From: Duganella sp. CF458
GTDB taxonomy: Bacteria > Pseudomonadota > Gammaproteobacteria > Burkholderiales > Burkholderiaceae_D
DNA: 64,000 nucleotides
NCBI RefSeq assembly: GCF_900113115.1
Contig: NZ_FOOF01000005.1
Location: forward strand, 62,001 to 126,000
Direction of reading: 5' to 3'
Below the pieces are notes generated by a model. It was not told the DNA's origin. It did not search any database and saw only the letters and a program-made list of their open reading frames with translations. Both the position numbers and the translations under genes were made by a program. Position 1 is the first letter of the stretch. Each line of letters starts with the position of its first letter. Positions 7,427 through 16,239 of this stretch are shown piece by piece.

Positions 7427-8034
7427 GGCGTCTTGCGCAGGCGCGACATGTACTGCGTGGTAATGCCGAGGTAAGAAGCCAGCGCGCGCTGGGTAATGCG
7501 TTGCTCCAGGCCGGGGAACTGGCCGCGGAACGCTTCCAGCCGCGCTTCCGCCGTAGTGTGGCTGCGGATCTGCAGGTTGGCCGCATAGCGGCGGATGCTG
7601 CACTCGATAATCTTCAGGTAATACTCGTGCACGAAGCCATGCTCGGCCTTGTGGCGCTGCATGGCCATCCAGTCGATGCGCCAGGCCGCGACCGCGGTTT
7701 CCGCCACAAAGAATTCCAGCGCGGGTTCACCCTGCAGGCCGCCCATCATATCGCTGTGCGAACCGGTGTTTTCGCCTTCGGTGATGAAGCCCAGCGTCAA
7801 GTCTTCGCCGGCCAAGGAAATATGGCCGCGCCGCGCCACGCCGCTGGCAATCCAGTAGTAGTGGGTGGCGCGCGTGCCGGCCTCCTGCAGCATCGTGCCC
7901 TTGCGCACGTGGACCGGGGTCACGTGCGGGGCGCTCAGTGCGGTATAGCGGTCGTAGAGCTCAAGGCCGATGCCCAACCGTTGGACGGTGCTGGCCCGGT
8001 GTTGCTCTCTTTGTAATTGGTATGCATGTGGCAT
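7423..8034 (-). CDS. Crp/Fnr-family transcriptional regulator (second in window)
   Basis: A 203-residue regulator: N-terminal beta-roll sensor (VRKGTMLQEAGTRATHYYWI) and C-terminal helix-turn-helix (QRALASYLGITTQYMSRLRK). The short C-terminus resembles regulators of the Crp/Fnr group that end right after the recognition helix. Start ATG 8034 is preferred over a GTG at 8058, which lies inside a 20-bp palindrome. A -10-like TATGAT ends only 6 bases before the ATG, so the transcript may be leaderless. The ligand is unknown. Confidence 0.8.
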   Translation of the reverse strand: MPHAYQLQREQHRASTVQRLGIGLELYDRYTALSAPHVTPVHVRKGTMLQEAGTRATHYYWIASGVARRGHISLAGEDLTLGFITEGENTGSHSDMMGGLQGEPALEFFVAETAVAAWRIDWMAMQRHKAEHGFVHEYYLKIIECSIRRYAANLQIRSHTTAEARLEAFRGQFPGLEQRITQRALASYLGITTQYMSRLRKTP

Positions 8035-8040
8035 GCTCGC

Positions 8041-8066
8041 ATCATACCTGACCTGCACAGGTCAGG
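8041..8066 (-). promoter_or_regulatory. Promoter with 20-bp perfect palindrome (likely operator)
   Basis: Arms CCTGACCTG (8047-8055) and CAGGTCAGG (8058-8066) with 2-base spacer CA form a perfect palindrome. It abuts the -10-like TATGAT (minus strand, 8041-8046) of the second Crp/Fnr gene. A site between -35 and -10 usually represses. It is unlike the 16-bp palindromes elsewhere in the window. Confidence 0.6.
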
Positions 8067-8100
8067 ATGATTTTTTATGATGCGAGGGCAGGCCGCTTGC

Positions 8101-8448
8101 CTATTTGCCACTGGTTTCGTAGGTACGCGACATGTCGCGCGTGGCCAGGTGGATCTGGCGGGCGTTGGCCAGGTCCGCGCGGGCGATGCTGTGCGCGTCC
8201 TGCGCGCAGTCGCTGGTTGCGCCAGCCCCTTGCTGCTTGCAGGCTTCCAGGGCTTCCCGCAGGGCTGCATTGATTTCCTTGCGCAGCGTGGCTAGCTGGG
8301 CCGCTTCGGTGCGGTCCGGCCTGGTCCAGCGCGGCGGATCGCCGCGCCGCAGTTCTTGCTGTTGCTGCCGTGCCACTTCAGGCGGCGTGACCTGGGCAGC
8401 GGCCAGCCCGCACAGGGCCAGCGCGGCAGCACCAATCAACATTTTCAT
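8101..8448 (-). CDS. Secreted small protein of unknown function
   Basis: A 115-residue protein with a signal peptide (MKMLIGAAALALCGLAAAQ, cleavage probably after AAA). The mature part is Gln/Arg/Ala-rich and helical (VARQQQQELRRGDPPR, LATLRKEINAALREALEACK) with a cysteine pair (EACKQQ and SDCAQD) that could form a disulfide. No family recognised. It follows the DUF3309 gene by 14 bases and probably belongs to the 9077-8101 transcript. Confidence 0.6.
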   Translation of the reverse strand: MKMLIGAAALALCGLAAAQVTPPEVARQQQQELRRGDPPRWTRPDRTEAAQLATLRKEINAALREALEACKQQGAGATSDCAQDAHSIARADLANARQIHLATRDMSRTYETSGK

Positions 8449-8462
8449 GATGGGCTCCTTCG

Positions 8463-8615
8463 CTACAGCCTGCCGGTCAGCAGCAGGATGAGCAGAACGA
8501 CAACAATCAGGCCGGCCACGCCGCTCGGGGCGTAGCCCCAGTTGCGGCTATGCGGCCAGGTCGGCAGGGCGCCAATCACCAGCAGCACCAGCACGATCAG
8601 CAGGATGGTGGACAT
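8463..8615 (-). CDS. DUF3309-type small membrane protein
   Basis: A 50-residue protein starting MSTILLIVLVLLVIGALPTW, with a polar stretch containing PHSRNWGYAPSG and a second hydrophobic helix (VAGLIVVVLLILLL). The central W-P-H-S-x-x-W-G-Y-x-P-S-G is the DUF3309 signature. Function unknown. It starts 12 bases after the glycine-zipper gene stop, with GGGAGG ahead of the ATG. Confidence 0.8.
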   Translation of the reverse strand: MSTILLIVLVLLVIGALPTWPHSRNWGYAPSGVAGLIVVVLLILLLTGRL

Positions 8616-8627
8616 GGCAGCCTCCCG

Positions 8628-9077
8628 TTAATAACGATAGACCCGGCCATCGACCACGCGCACGCGCGTGCCGACCCGCAGGTCGTACGCGCTGTCCTGG
8701 TTGACGGTACGGTAGTCGCCGTTATCCAGGCGCACGCTGACCTGGTACACGTCGCGTGGCATGTTGCGGCTGTCTTCGACGCGGTTGCCGATCACGGCAC
8801 CGCCAATCGCACCGGCGGCGGTCGCCGCGGTACGGCCGGAACCGGAGCCGATCTGGCTGCCGGCCAGGGCGCCCAGCAAGCCGCCGGCGACCGCGCCGGC
8901 CCCGCTGGTGGCCGGGTCGACGCGCACCACGCGGATCGAGTCCACCGTGCCATACGTCGAGATATCAGCCTGCGAGGAATAATCGGTGGACTGGGGATAG
9001 GATGAATTGCTGGCGCAGCCGGCCGTCAGAGCGGCCACTGCCACCATCATCGCTGCAAGGGATACAGTCGGTTTCAT
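8628..9077 (-). CDS. Glycine-zipper 2TM lipoprotein (SlyB-like)
   Basis: A 149-residue protein: signal peptide and lipobox (ALTAGCAS, Cys21), linker, glycine zipper (GAVAGGLLGALAGSQIGSG and AAGAIGGAVIGNRVED), then the tail YQVSVRLDNGDYRTV and RVRVVDGRVYRY. The tail closely resembles that of the gene at 540-1235, so the two are probably paralogues. SlyB-type proteins sit in the outer membrane and respond to envelope stress. Ribosome site AGGAG is present. It probably leads a three-gene transcript with the DUF3309 protein and a secreted protein. Confidence 0.85.
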   Translation of the reverse strand: MKPTVSLAAMMVAVAALTAGCASNSSYPQSTDYSSQADISTYGTVDSIRVVRVDPATSGAGAVAGGLLGALAGSQIGSGSGRTAATAAGAIGGAVIGNRVEDSRNMPRDVYQVSVRLDNGDYRTVNQDSAYDLRVGTRVRVVDGRVYRY

Positions 9078-9153
9078 AACAGATCCTCCTGTGGGTGGGA
9101 TTAGGCGCAGCTTAGGGCTGGCCCCCCGTGCTCGTCTGTGCGATCCCGCACAA

Positions 9154-9169
9154 TGTTCGCCAGCGAACA
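9154..9169. promoter_or_regulatory. Crp/Fnr-type operator, site 5 (perfect 7-bp arms)
   Basis: TGTTCGCCAGCGAACA: arms TGTTCGC/GCGAACA with spacer CA. It lies between divergent genes. For the BON gene (9234), -10-like GACACT (9191-9196, weak) puts it at -41.5. For the glycine-zipper gene (9077) a fit is less clear. Confidence 0.6.
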
Positions 9170-9233
9170 GAACGCCGGGCTTGTTAGCTGGACACTAGTG
9201 CCCGGAACACCCACCACACATAGGAGAAGCGCC

Positions 9234-9545
9234 ATGAAATTCGCACAACAATTCGCTACTGCCGTGTTCGTTGCATCCACCCTCAGCCTGGCTGGCTGCG
9301 CCTCGACTCCCACCAAGGAAAGTGCCGGCGAGTACATCGACGATGCCGCGCTGACCACCAAGGTCAAGGCCAGCATCTTCAACGAGCCAACGCTGAAGTC
9401 GACTGAAATCAATGTCGAAACCTTCAAAGGCACCGTGCAGCTGAGCGGCTTCGTCGCCCAGCCTGCCGACATCACCCGCGCCGGTGAAATCGCGCGCGGC
9501 GTGAAAGGTGTCAAAGAAGTCAAGAACGACATCCGCGTCAAATAA
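9234..9545 (+). CDS. BON-domain lipoprotein
   Basis: A 103-residue protein with signal peptide and lipobox (LSLAGCAST, Cys at about 22), then one BON domain (YIDDAALTTKVKASIFNEP, VETFKGTVQLSGFV, ARGVKGVKEVKNDIRV). BON proteins such as OsmY and DolP act in the periplasm in osmotic or envelope stress and bind phospholipid. GGAGAAG precedes ATG 9234. An AI-2E-type permease gene follows after 18 bases, likely in the same transcript. Confidence 0.9.
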   Translation: MKFAQQFATAVFVASTLSLAGCASTPTKESAGEYIDDAALTTKVKASIFNEPTLKSTEINVETFKGTVQLSGFVAQPADITRAGEIARGVKGVKEVKNDIRVK

Positions 9546-9563
9546 ACGCGGCTGGCAAGGTTC

Positions 9564-10634
9564 ATGCGCCTGGCGCAGACCATCATTGCCACCGTCGCCT
9601 TCCTGTACGCCTTGCAGTGGGGCCGGGGCTTCCTCGTGCCCCTGCTGCTCGGCATCCTGCTGGCCTACACGCTCAATCCGCTGGTGGCCTGGCTGGAGCG
9701 CGTGCGTATACGGCGTGCGCTGGGCACCGCGCTGGTCACCTTCGCCATCCTGCTGGGCGGTGCGGTGACGGCGGAACAGGTGCATCTCGAATTTTCCAAC
9801 ATCATCGAAGAACTGCCGGATGCCGGCCGCAAGCTGTCGCGCCTGGTGGCCAGCACCACCGGCGGCAAGGACAGCACGCTGAAGCGCATCCAGGACGTCG
9901 CCACCCAGATCGAGCAAGCCACCGCCGGCCGGCCGGCCACGCCGCCGCGCAAATCGGTGGCGGTGGTGACGCAGGAGGGCGGCCACATCAAGGTGATCGA
10001 CTGGGTCTGGGCCGGCTCGCGCGGCCTGCTGTCCTTCCTGAGCCAGGCCACCATGGTGGTGTTCCTGGTGTTTTTCCTGTTGCTCTCCGGCGACACCTTC
10101 AAACGCAAGCTGGTCAAGCTGGCCGGCCCCTCGCTCACGCGCAAGAAGGTCACGCTGCAAATCCTCGACGAGATCAACAGCTCGATCCAGGGCTATATGT
10201 TCATGCTGCTGGTGACCAATGTGCTGCTGGCGCTGCTGATGTGGCTGGCCCTGCATTTCATCGGCCTGGAAAACGCGGGGGCCTGGGCCATCGTGGCCGG
10301 CCTGCTGCACCTGATGCCGTATTTCGGGCCGCTGCTGATCGTGTGCGCGCTCAGCGTCGCCTCTTACCTGCAATCGGAATCGCTGCAGATGGTGGCGCTG
10401 GTGTCGCTCGCCTCGATCGCCATTGCCACCCTGGTCGGCACCGTCATCGCCACCTGGATGACTGGCCGCATCGCGCGCATGAATGCCGCCGCCGTGTTCG
10501 TCAGCCTGCTGTTCTGGGGCTGGCTGTGGGGCGTGTGGGGCTTGCTGCTGGGCGTGCCGGTGGTGGTGATCGTCAAGGTCGTCGCCGAAAAAGTGGAAGG
10601 CATGGAGGTGGTCGCCGAACTGCTTGGCGAGTGA
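9564..10634 (+). CDS. AI-2E-family transporter (PerM/YdgG type)
   Basis: A 356-residue inner-membrane protein with several membrane helices (first about residues 10-45, VAFLYALQWGRGFLVPLLL). The conserved family end is present (LLHLMPYFGPLLIVCAL, then FWGWLWGVWGLLLGVPVVVIVK). The family was named for AI-2 export, but many members move other solutes or drive Na+/H+ exchange, so the substrate is open. A hydrophilic insert with a T/P/K-rich segment (about residues 115-145) is seen. It faces the convergent YihY gene with only 2 bases between the stops. Confidence 0.8.
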   Translation: MRLAQTIIATVAFLYALQWGRGFLVPLLLGILLAYTLNPLVAWLERVRIRRALGTALVTFAILLGGAVTAEQVHLEFSNIIEELPDAGRKLSRLVASTTGGKDSTLKRIQDVATQIEQATAGRPATPPRKSVAVVTQEGGHIKVIDWVWAGSRGLLSFLSQATMVVFLVFFLLLSGDTFKRKLVKLAGPSLTRKKVTLQILDEINSSIQGYMFMLLVTNVLLALLMWLALHFIGLENAGAWAIVAGLLHLMPYFGPLLIVCALSVASYLQSESLQMVALVSLASIAIATLVGTVIATWMTGRIARMNAAAVFVSLLFWGWLWGVWGLLLGVPVVVIVKVVAEKVEGMEVVAELLGE

Positions 10635-10636
10635 GA

Positions 10637-11512
10637 CTAGTGCCGGTGCCGCAGGCTGCCCAGCTGCAGCGCATATTGGCGCGCGAATTCGGCGCCGAGG
10701 AAGAATACCTGGGCCGAGTAGTAAACCCACAGCAGCACGGCGATCAGGGAACCGGCGGCACCGAAGCTGTCGGTCACGCCGCTGTTGCCGATGTAGACGC
10801 CGATCGCGTACTTACCGAGCGTGAACAGGGCGGCGGTGCCCAAGGCGCCGATCACCACGTCGCGCCAGGACAGTTTGACGCGCGGCAGCATCTTGTAGAT
10901 CACCCCAAACAGGGCGGAAATCACGCAGAAGCTGATCACCTGGTTGAGGATGGTCAGCAGCAACGCGGCATCCTGCCAATAGGCGCCCATTCGTTTCTCG
11001 ACGAAAGCGAGGGCGGCGCTGACCACCAGCGATACCAGCAGCAGGAAGCCCAGCACCAGCACCATGCCGAACGACAGCAGGCGCGTGCGCACGGTATCCC
11101 AGATGCCGCTGCTGGCCGAGGGCGGCAGTTGCCAGATTTCGTCGAGGCTGCCTTTCAGTTCGGTAAACACGCTGGTGGCGCCGAACAACAGCAGGGCGCC
11201 GGCGATGATGGTGGCGATCACGCCCTGCGTTTCATTGGTGGCGCCGGACAGGATCAACTGGATCGCTTGCGCGCCCTGGCTGCCGACCAGGCCGCGCAAC
11301 TGGAAGAACAATTCGCCCTGCGCCGCCTCTTTGCCGTAGAACAGGCCGGCAATGGCGATCACCAGCACCAGGATCGGCGCCAGCGAAAACAGGGTGTAGA
11401 AGGCGAGGGCCGCGCCCTTGCTGCTGGCGCGGTGCTCGAGCCATTCGGTGATGGCGCACCAGCCAACGGCGGGCAGCTTTTTGGCGATGTGGGGAAAACG
11501 TCTCCAACTCAT
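10637..11512 (-). CDS. YihY/BrkB-family membrane protein
   Basis: A 291-residue inner-membrane protein with about six helices. Family marks are visible: ALAFYTLFSLAPILVLVIAI, LDEIWQLPPS, and the final SAGSLIAVLLWVYYSAQ-like segment (GAAGSLIAVLLWVYYSAQVF, FLGAEFARQYAL). YihY proteins were once annotated as RNase BN by mistake; their function is unknown, possibly transport. No signal points to regulation. Confidence 0.85.
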   Translation of the reverse strand: MSWRRFPHIAKKLPAVGWCAITEWLEHRASSKGAALAFYTLFSLAPILVLVIAIAGLFYGKEAAQGELFFQLRGLVGSQGAQAIQLILSGATNETQGVIATIIAGALLLFGATSVFTELKGSLDEIWQLPPSASSGIWDTVRTRLLSFGMVLVLGFLLLVSLVVSAALAFVEKRMGAYWQDAALLLTILNQVISFCVISALFGVIYKMLPRVKLSWRDVVIGALGTAALFTLGKYAIGVYIGNSGVTDSFGAAGSLIAVLLWVYYSAQVFFLGAEFARQYALQLGSLRHRH

Positions 11513-11566
11513 GGGTTCAGCTTACGCCAGTGCCGCCAGGCTGACCGTGCGCCGGGCCACAAATAC

Positions 11567-11590
11567 AAAAGGAGCCCGAAGGCTCCTTTT
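11567..11590 (-). terminator. Terminator with UUCG tetraloop
   Basis: Arms 11567-11576 and 11581-11590 form a perfect 10-bp stem whose loop, read on the minus strand, is TTCG, the very stable UUCG tetraloop. A T-rich tract follows. It lies 20 bases downstream of the OmpA stop at 11610. Confidence 0.9.
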
Positions 11591-11609
11591 CAGACTGCGC
11601 TGGCAGGGA

Positions 11610-12662
11610 TTACTTGACGCGGCGTTCCGCGGTCACCTGGTCGATATCGACGCGACGATTTGGTTCCAGGCACTTGATCAGGTCTGGACGCTTCATCTTC
11701 TTGTCGTTGCACTGGACCACTGGCTGGGACTTGCCCTTGCCTTGTGCGCTCAGGCGGGAACCGTCCACACCTTTGCTGACCAGGTAAGCCTTGACGGCTT
11801 CGGCACGGCGCTCGGACAGCTTCTGGTTGTACTTGTCGGAACCCAGGCGGTCGGTGTGGCCGGTGATGACCACGTTGTTGACCGATTTGTCTTCGTTGAG
11901 CAGCTTGGCCATGTCGTCCAGCTTAGGCTGATCCGGTGCCAGGTTGGCGCTGTCGAAGGCGAACAGTTCGTTGGCGGCCATGGTCACTTTTTCGAACTTC
12001 GGTGCTGGTGGCGGCGGAGCCACTGGCGCGACCACCGGCGCGACTGGCGCTGGCTCAGGTGCGACCACTGGCGCGACCACCGGCGCTGGTGCCGGCTGAG
12101 GCGCGGCGCCCAGCAGGTAGTTCAACGAGAACATCAGGTACTTGTTGTCCGCTTTCGAGTTGTTGAACTCGTTGCCGCGGATGAAGCCGTGCACATTGCG
12201 CAGGTCAGCTTGCAGGAACAGGCGCTCGGTGATGTTCGCTTGCACGCCCAGGCCGACGGAGACGAATGGCGAATTGCGCTTCGGCTCGGCTACGCTGTTG
12301 GCTGCGGTGAACACGTCGCGTTCCACGCCGGTACCGACCAGCAGGAATGGACGCACGGATTTGCGGGAGAACAGGTACAGGCCGTCAACGCCCAGGGTTT
12401 TCTGCCCGTAGCGCGCGCCGTTTTCCTTGACCGAGCCCTGGGTGGCGTTGAATTGCAGGTCCCACTTGTCGTTCAGGGCCTTGCCCAATTTCAGGCCGTA
12501 GGCGGCGTCGTCCTTGTCGATGCCCCAAGCGCTGTCAGGGCGGATCACGCCAGCGCCAGCGCCGACGTACCAGTTTTGGTTGAGCAGGGTGTCCTGCGCC
12601 GAAGCGGCGAACGAAGCCGACAACATCGCAGCGGCGATGGCGATATTCTTAATCTTATTCAC
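11610..12662 (-). CDS. ompA: OmpA-family outer-membrane protein
   Basis: A 350-residue protein. GTG 12662 is chosen as start because GGGAG lies 7 bases upstream and a signal peptide follows at once (VNKIKNIAIAAAMLSASFAASA). The N-terminal half is an 8-strand beta-barrel (NWYVGAGAGVIRPD, FLQADLRNVHGF). A Pro/Ala/Val hinge (about residues 195-230) leads to the OmpA C-terminal domain (VVITGHTDRLGSDKYNQKLS, PNRRVDID). Two cysteines (VQCNDKK, IKCLEP) could form a disulfide. It is likely an abundant porin-like anchor, with its own promoter (operator at 12778-12793) and terminator. Confidence 0.9.
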   Translation of the reverse strand: MNKIKNIAIAAAMLSASFAASAQDTLLNQNWYVGAGAGVIRPDSAWGIDKDDAAYGLKLGKALNDKWDLQFNATQGSVKENGARYGQKTLGVDGLYLFSRKSVRPFLLVGTGVERDVFTAANSVAEPKRNSPFVSVGLGVQANITERLFLQADLRNVHGFIRGNEFNNSKADNKYLMFSLNYLLGAAPQPAPAPVVAPVVAPEPAPVAPVVAPVAPPPPAPKFEKVTMAANELFAFDSANLAPDQPKLDDMAKLLNEDKSVNNVVITGHTDRLGSDKYNQKLSERRAEAVKAYLVSKGVDGSRLSAQGKGKSQPVVQCNDKKMKRPDLIKCLEPNRRVDIDQVTAERRVK

Positions 12663-12777
12663 TAGAAAACTCCCGTTGTTTGAGTAGCAAGTCGCAAAAA
12701 AAAAGTTGCGCGACTCTCTTTCCCAGCGGTGATGCATTGCTGTGGGTTCAGTTTAGGCGGTGTTACTCGCCAGTATC

Positions 12778-12793
12778 AGTGCGCTAGCGCACA
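12778..12793 (-). promoter_or_regulatory. Crp/Fnr-type operator, site 6
   Basis: AGTGCGCTAGCGCACA with a perfect 14-bp palindrome inside (12779-12792). A -10-like TAAACT (minus strand, 12750-12755) of ompA puts the centre near -42. Confidence 0.6.
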
Positions 12794-12865
12794 TTTTGCT
12801 TGGAAGTGTAGCAAGTATGTGGCATTTCTGCAACATGAAGCTTAATTCACTATTGAAATTTTGCT

Positions 12866-12899
12866 CAAGCGCCACCTAAACGGGCATAGGCGGCGCTTG
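12866..12899 (-). terminator. Long hairpin after the collagen-like gene
   Basis: Arms 12866-12878 and 12887-12899 pair over 13 bases with one G-U pair, starting 13 bases after the stop of the collagen-like gene. No clear T-run follows, so it may stabilise the 3' end or work with Rho rather than act alone. Confidence 0.5.
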
Positions 12900-12912
12900 G
12901 TTGACAAGCTGA

Positions 12913-13170
12913 CTATTTCTTTTCAGGCTCGGGTGGCGGGGTCTGCGGCTGCACGATCACGGTGTCGCCGGCCTTGCCGGGCTCGCCTTGCGGGCCGGGG
13001 GCGCCGGGCGTACCCGGTTCACCCGCTGGGCCGGCCGGCCCCGGAGGCCCTGGCACGACGGCGGGTGGCGGTGCCGGCTCGACGGCCGGCGGCGGGTTGT
13101 TGGTGACGGTCTTTTCGCAGGCGGTCAGGCCCACCAGGGCCAGGGCTGCAAGCAGGACTGGATATTTCAT
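12913..13170 (-). CDS. Collagen-like repeat lipoprotein
   Basis: An 85-residue protein: signal peptide and lipobox (LVGLTACEK, Cys at about 18), a Pro-rich stretch, then about nine Gly-X-Y triplets (GPPGPAGPAGEPGTPGAPG and on to GKAGD, about residues 41-68), and a Pro/Glu tail ending PEPEKK. Gly-X-Y repeats form collagen triple helices; short bacterial examples are surface or envelope proteins. Start ATG 13170 follows GAGAGGAACG. An operator-like site lies at 13233-13248. No function is known. Confidence 0.75.
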   Translation of the reverse strand: MKYPVLLAALALVGLTACEKTVTNNPPPAVEPAPPPAVVPGPPGPAGPAGEPGTPGAPGPQGEPGKAGDTVIVQPQTPPPEPEKK

Positions 13171-13232
13171 GGTCGTTCCTCTCTGGTTGGTTGATGCCGG
13201 CTCCAGCATAGGTCGCTGTCGGGTGTGCGCTC

Positions 13233-13248
13233 TGTTCGGGAACACACA
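13233..13248 (-). promoter_or_regulatory. Crp/Fnr-type operator, site 7 (partial match)
   Basis: TGTTCGGGAACACACA, with an inner palindrome TGTTC-GG-GAACA. A -10-like TATGCT (minus strand, 13205-13210) for the collagen-like gene puts the centre near -42. Confidence 0.4.
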
Positions 13249-13316
13249 CAGGAAACCCTGGTCTAAGCCTGTGACGCAATGAAAATTGGCAGTCTGCCAA
13301 TATTTGTGCGTTTGTA

Positions 13317-13332
13317 TGTTCGTTGCCGCACA
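13317..13332 (+). promoter_or_regulatory. Crp/Fnr-type operator, site 8 (partial match)
   Basis: TGTTCGTTGCCGCACA, in front of the gene at 13402. A weak -10-like CACTCT (13354-13359) would put it at -41.5. It lies about 84 bases from site 7, which faces the other way. Confidence 0.35.
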
Positions 13333-13401
13333 GACCGATGAGTCGCAGGCGGGCACTCTGGAGCCTGCGAATCCACCCTGGCATCTACAAGGAGTGTTCA
13401 A

Positions 13402-14037
13402 ATGCACGCTATCAGAGAATCGTCCCATGGCCTCGAAATCGAAGCTACCGCAGAGCTGCCGGCACCATTGCCGGCGGTACCGTCCCGTCCACGCCTGGCG
13501 CTGGTCGAGCGCCCCGGTCCTATGACGGAGCGCAAAGCCCTGTCGCTAGCGCCGATCGAGCGCGTCCGATCCACCTCGGCGACCCTGCGCCGCATCGAAA
13601 ATATGCAGAAACTGGTGGCGGAACTGCAAAACCATGAAATGCTGGCCGACGAGATCGCCTGGTTCCTCAAATTTTCGCCCTCCGGCGCCCGTAAATACAT
13701 CCGCGACCTGCGCGAGGCCGGCGTGATCGAACTGGCGCGCTATATAGAAGGCACGGCGACTTACCTGGGCAAGGCTGTCTACCAGCTGACCCCGGACGCC
13801 GAACGCGTGCAAGCCTTCCTGGCCGCGATCGCCCAGCCCAAGCGTGAAGGCGCGCCGCCGCGCAAGGAACGCCCCAGCCTGCGCGAGCAGAGCATGGCCG
13901 GCAATGGCCGTCATTTCCATATCCTGGCAGACGACACCCATTACGCCATCCGCGTCAACCGCGGCCCGGTGCAGCGCGACCCGCTGGTAGCGGCCCTGTT
14001 CGGCGCCCCCGGCTCCATGCAAAAGGCAATGCCCTAA
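13402..14037 (+). CDS. Putative winged-helix DNA-binding protein
   Basis: A 211-residue protein of no family I can name. Residues about 68-135 look like a winged helix: LVAELQNHEMLADEIAWFLK, FSPSGARKYIRDLREAGVIE, then a beta-wing ending AVYQLTPDAERV. The first 50 residues are Pro-rich and the tail (FHILADDTHYAIRVNRGPVQ) may form a small beta unit. Ribosome site AAGGAG is 7 bases before the ATG. It may be a regulator, possibly of the neighbouring stress genes (inference). Confidence 0.55.
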   Translation: MHAIRESSHGLEIEATAELPAPLPAVPSRPRLALVERPGPMTERKALSLAPIERVRSTSATLRRIENMQKLVAELQNHEMLADEIAWFLKFSPSGARKYIRDLREAGVIELARYIEGTATYLGKAVYQLTPDAERVQAFLAAIAQPKREGAPPRKERPSLREQSMAGNGRHFHILADDTHYAIRVNRGPVQRDPLVAALFGAPGSMQKAMP

Positions 14038-14063
14038 GCCGTATCAGTGATAAGCTTGCATTG

Positions 14064-14083
14064 ATGGCATGTTGAAATGCCAT
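14064..14083. repeat. Inverted repeat before mtfA-like gene
   Basis: ATGGCAT (14064-14070) and ATGCCAT (14077-14083) with a 6-base spacer. The pairing can be extended by one further base pair past a mismatch. It lies 27 bases after one stop and 36 bases before the next start. It could be an operator or a weak hairpin. Confidence 0.4.
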
Positions 14084-14118
14084 TAACCAGCCCCATCTGT
14101 GGCGGAACGAGTTCTGTT

Positions 14119-15027
14119 ATGGACGGCATCATGGACGCTTGGGTTTTGCTTATCTTGACGGCGCTGGGTATCGCGGCGCCGATCGTGTATCCGCGCTGGG
14201 CCTTGCGACGGGCGCTTGCCAAGCCGCTCGCCGCCGCCGGGCAGGCTGCGCTTGAACGCGGTATTCCGTTTTATCGCAAGCTGGCGCCGGACTTGCAGCG
14301 CCAGTTACAGCGCATGGTGGTGCAATTCCTGCACCAGAAAAAATTCGTCGGTTGCGCCGGCCTCGAGGTGAGCGACGAGATGCGCGTCACCATCGCCGCC
14401 CAGGCCTGCCTGCTGTTGCTGAACAAGCCGAGCAAGGTGTACCGCGCGCTGCACACCATCCTGGTCTATCCCGGCGCCTTCATCGCCCAGCGCGACGAAA
14501 TGGGGGCGGGCGGCGTCATCACGCCGGCGCGCCAGCAGATGCTGGGCGAATCGTGGAGCGACGGCCGCATCGTGCTGTCCTGGGACGATGTCGAGCGCGG
14601 CACGCTGGACTGGCAGGGCGCCAACAACGTCGTGCTGCATGAATTTGCCCATCAGCTCGACAGCGAGTCGGGCAGCACCAACGGCGCCCCCTACCTGGGC
14701 AGCCCGGACAGCTACCGCAGCTGGTCGGAAGTGCTGTCGCGCGACTACGCCAACCTGCGCCACGCCGCCTGGCTGGGCCGCCAGGACGGGGTGCTGGACC
14801 ACTACGGCGCGACCAGTCCGGCCGAGTTCTTTGCGGTGGTGACGGAAACCTTCTTCACCCGGCCCTGGCAACTGGCCGAACGCCATGCGGCCCTGTATGG
14901 CGAACTGCAGAAATACTACCGGGTCGATCCGCGCGCCTGGCTGCCGGCACCGCCGCCGCCCGAGCCCGAACCGGCCTTCCTGTCGATGTCCTTGCCGGTA
15001 CGCGCCTTCGCGCGGGCCGATTGGTAA
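14119..15027 (+). CDS. mtfA: M90-family zinc metallopeptidase (MtfA-like)
   Basis: A 302-residue protein from ATG 14119, with a membrane segment at residues 6-24. The zinc-binding motif HEFAHQLD is at residues 174-181, and a probable third ligand Glu is in SPAEFFAVVTETFF (about 236-249). This is the M90 layout of E. coli MtfA, which binds the Mlc repressor and so tunes the glucose PTS. E. coli MtfA lacks the N-terminal anchor seen here, so the target may differ. A sensor kinase gene follows after 18 bases. Confidence 0.85.
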   Translation: MDGIMDAWVLLILTALGIAAPIVYPRWALRRALAKPLAAAGQAALERGIPFYRKLAPDLQRQLQRMVVQFLHQKKFVGCAGLEVSDEMRVTIAAQACLLLLNKPSKVYRALHTILVYPGAFIAQRDEMGAGGVITPARQQMLGESWSDGRIVLSWDDVERGTLDWQGANNVVLHEFAHQLDSESGSTNGAPYLGSPDSYRSWSEVLSRDYANLRHAAWLGRQDGVLDHYGATSPAEFFAVVTETFFTRPWQLAERHAALYGELQKYYRVDPRAWLPAPPPPEPEPAFLSMSLPVRAFARADW

Positions 15028-15045
15028 GGGGGACCACCCAGCGCC

Positions 15046-16239
<1,194 letters not shown>

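Noticed and set aside
9195..10730. A 511-codon frame opposite the AI-2E transporter gene.
   Set aside because: It is the reverse-frame shadow of a well-supported membrane protein; its His/Gln-rich product has no known pattern.
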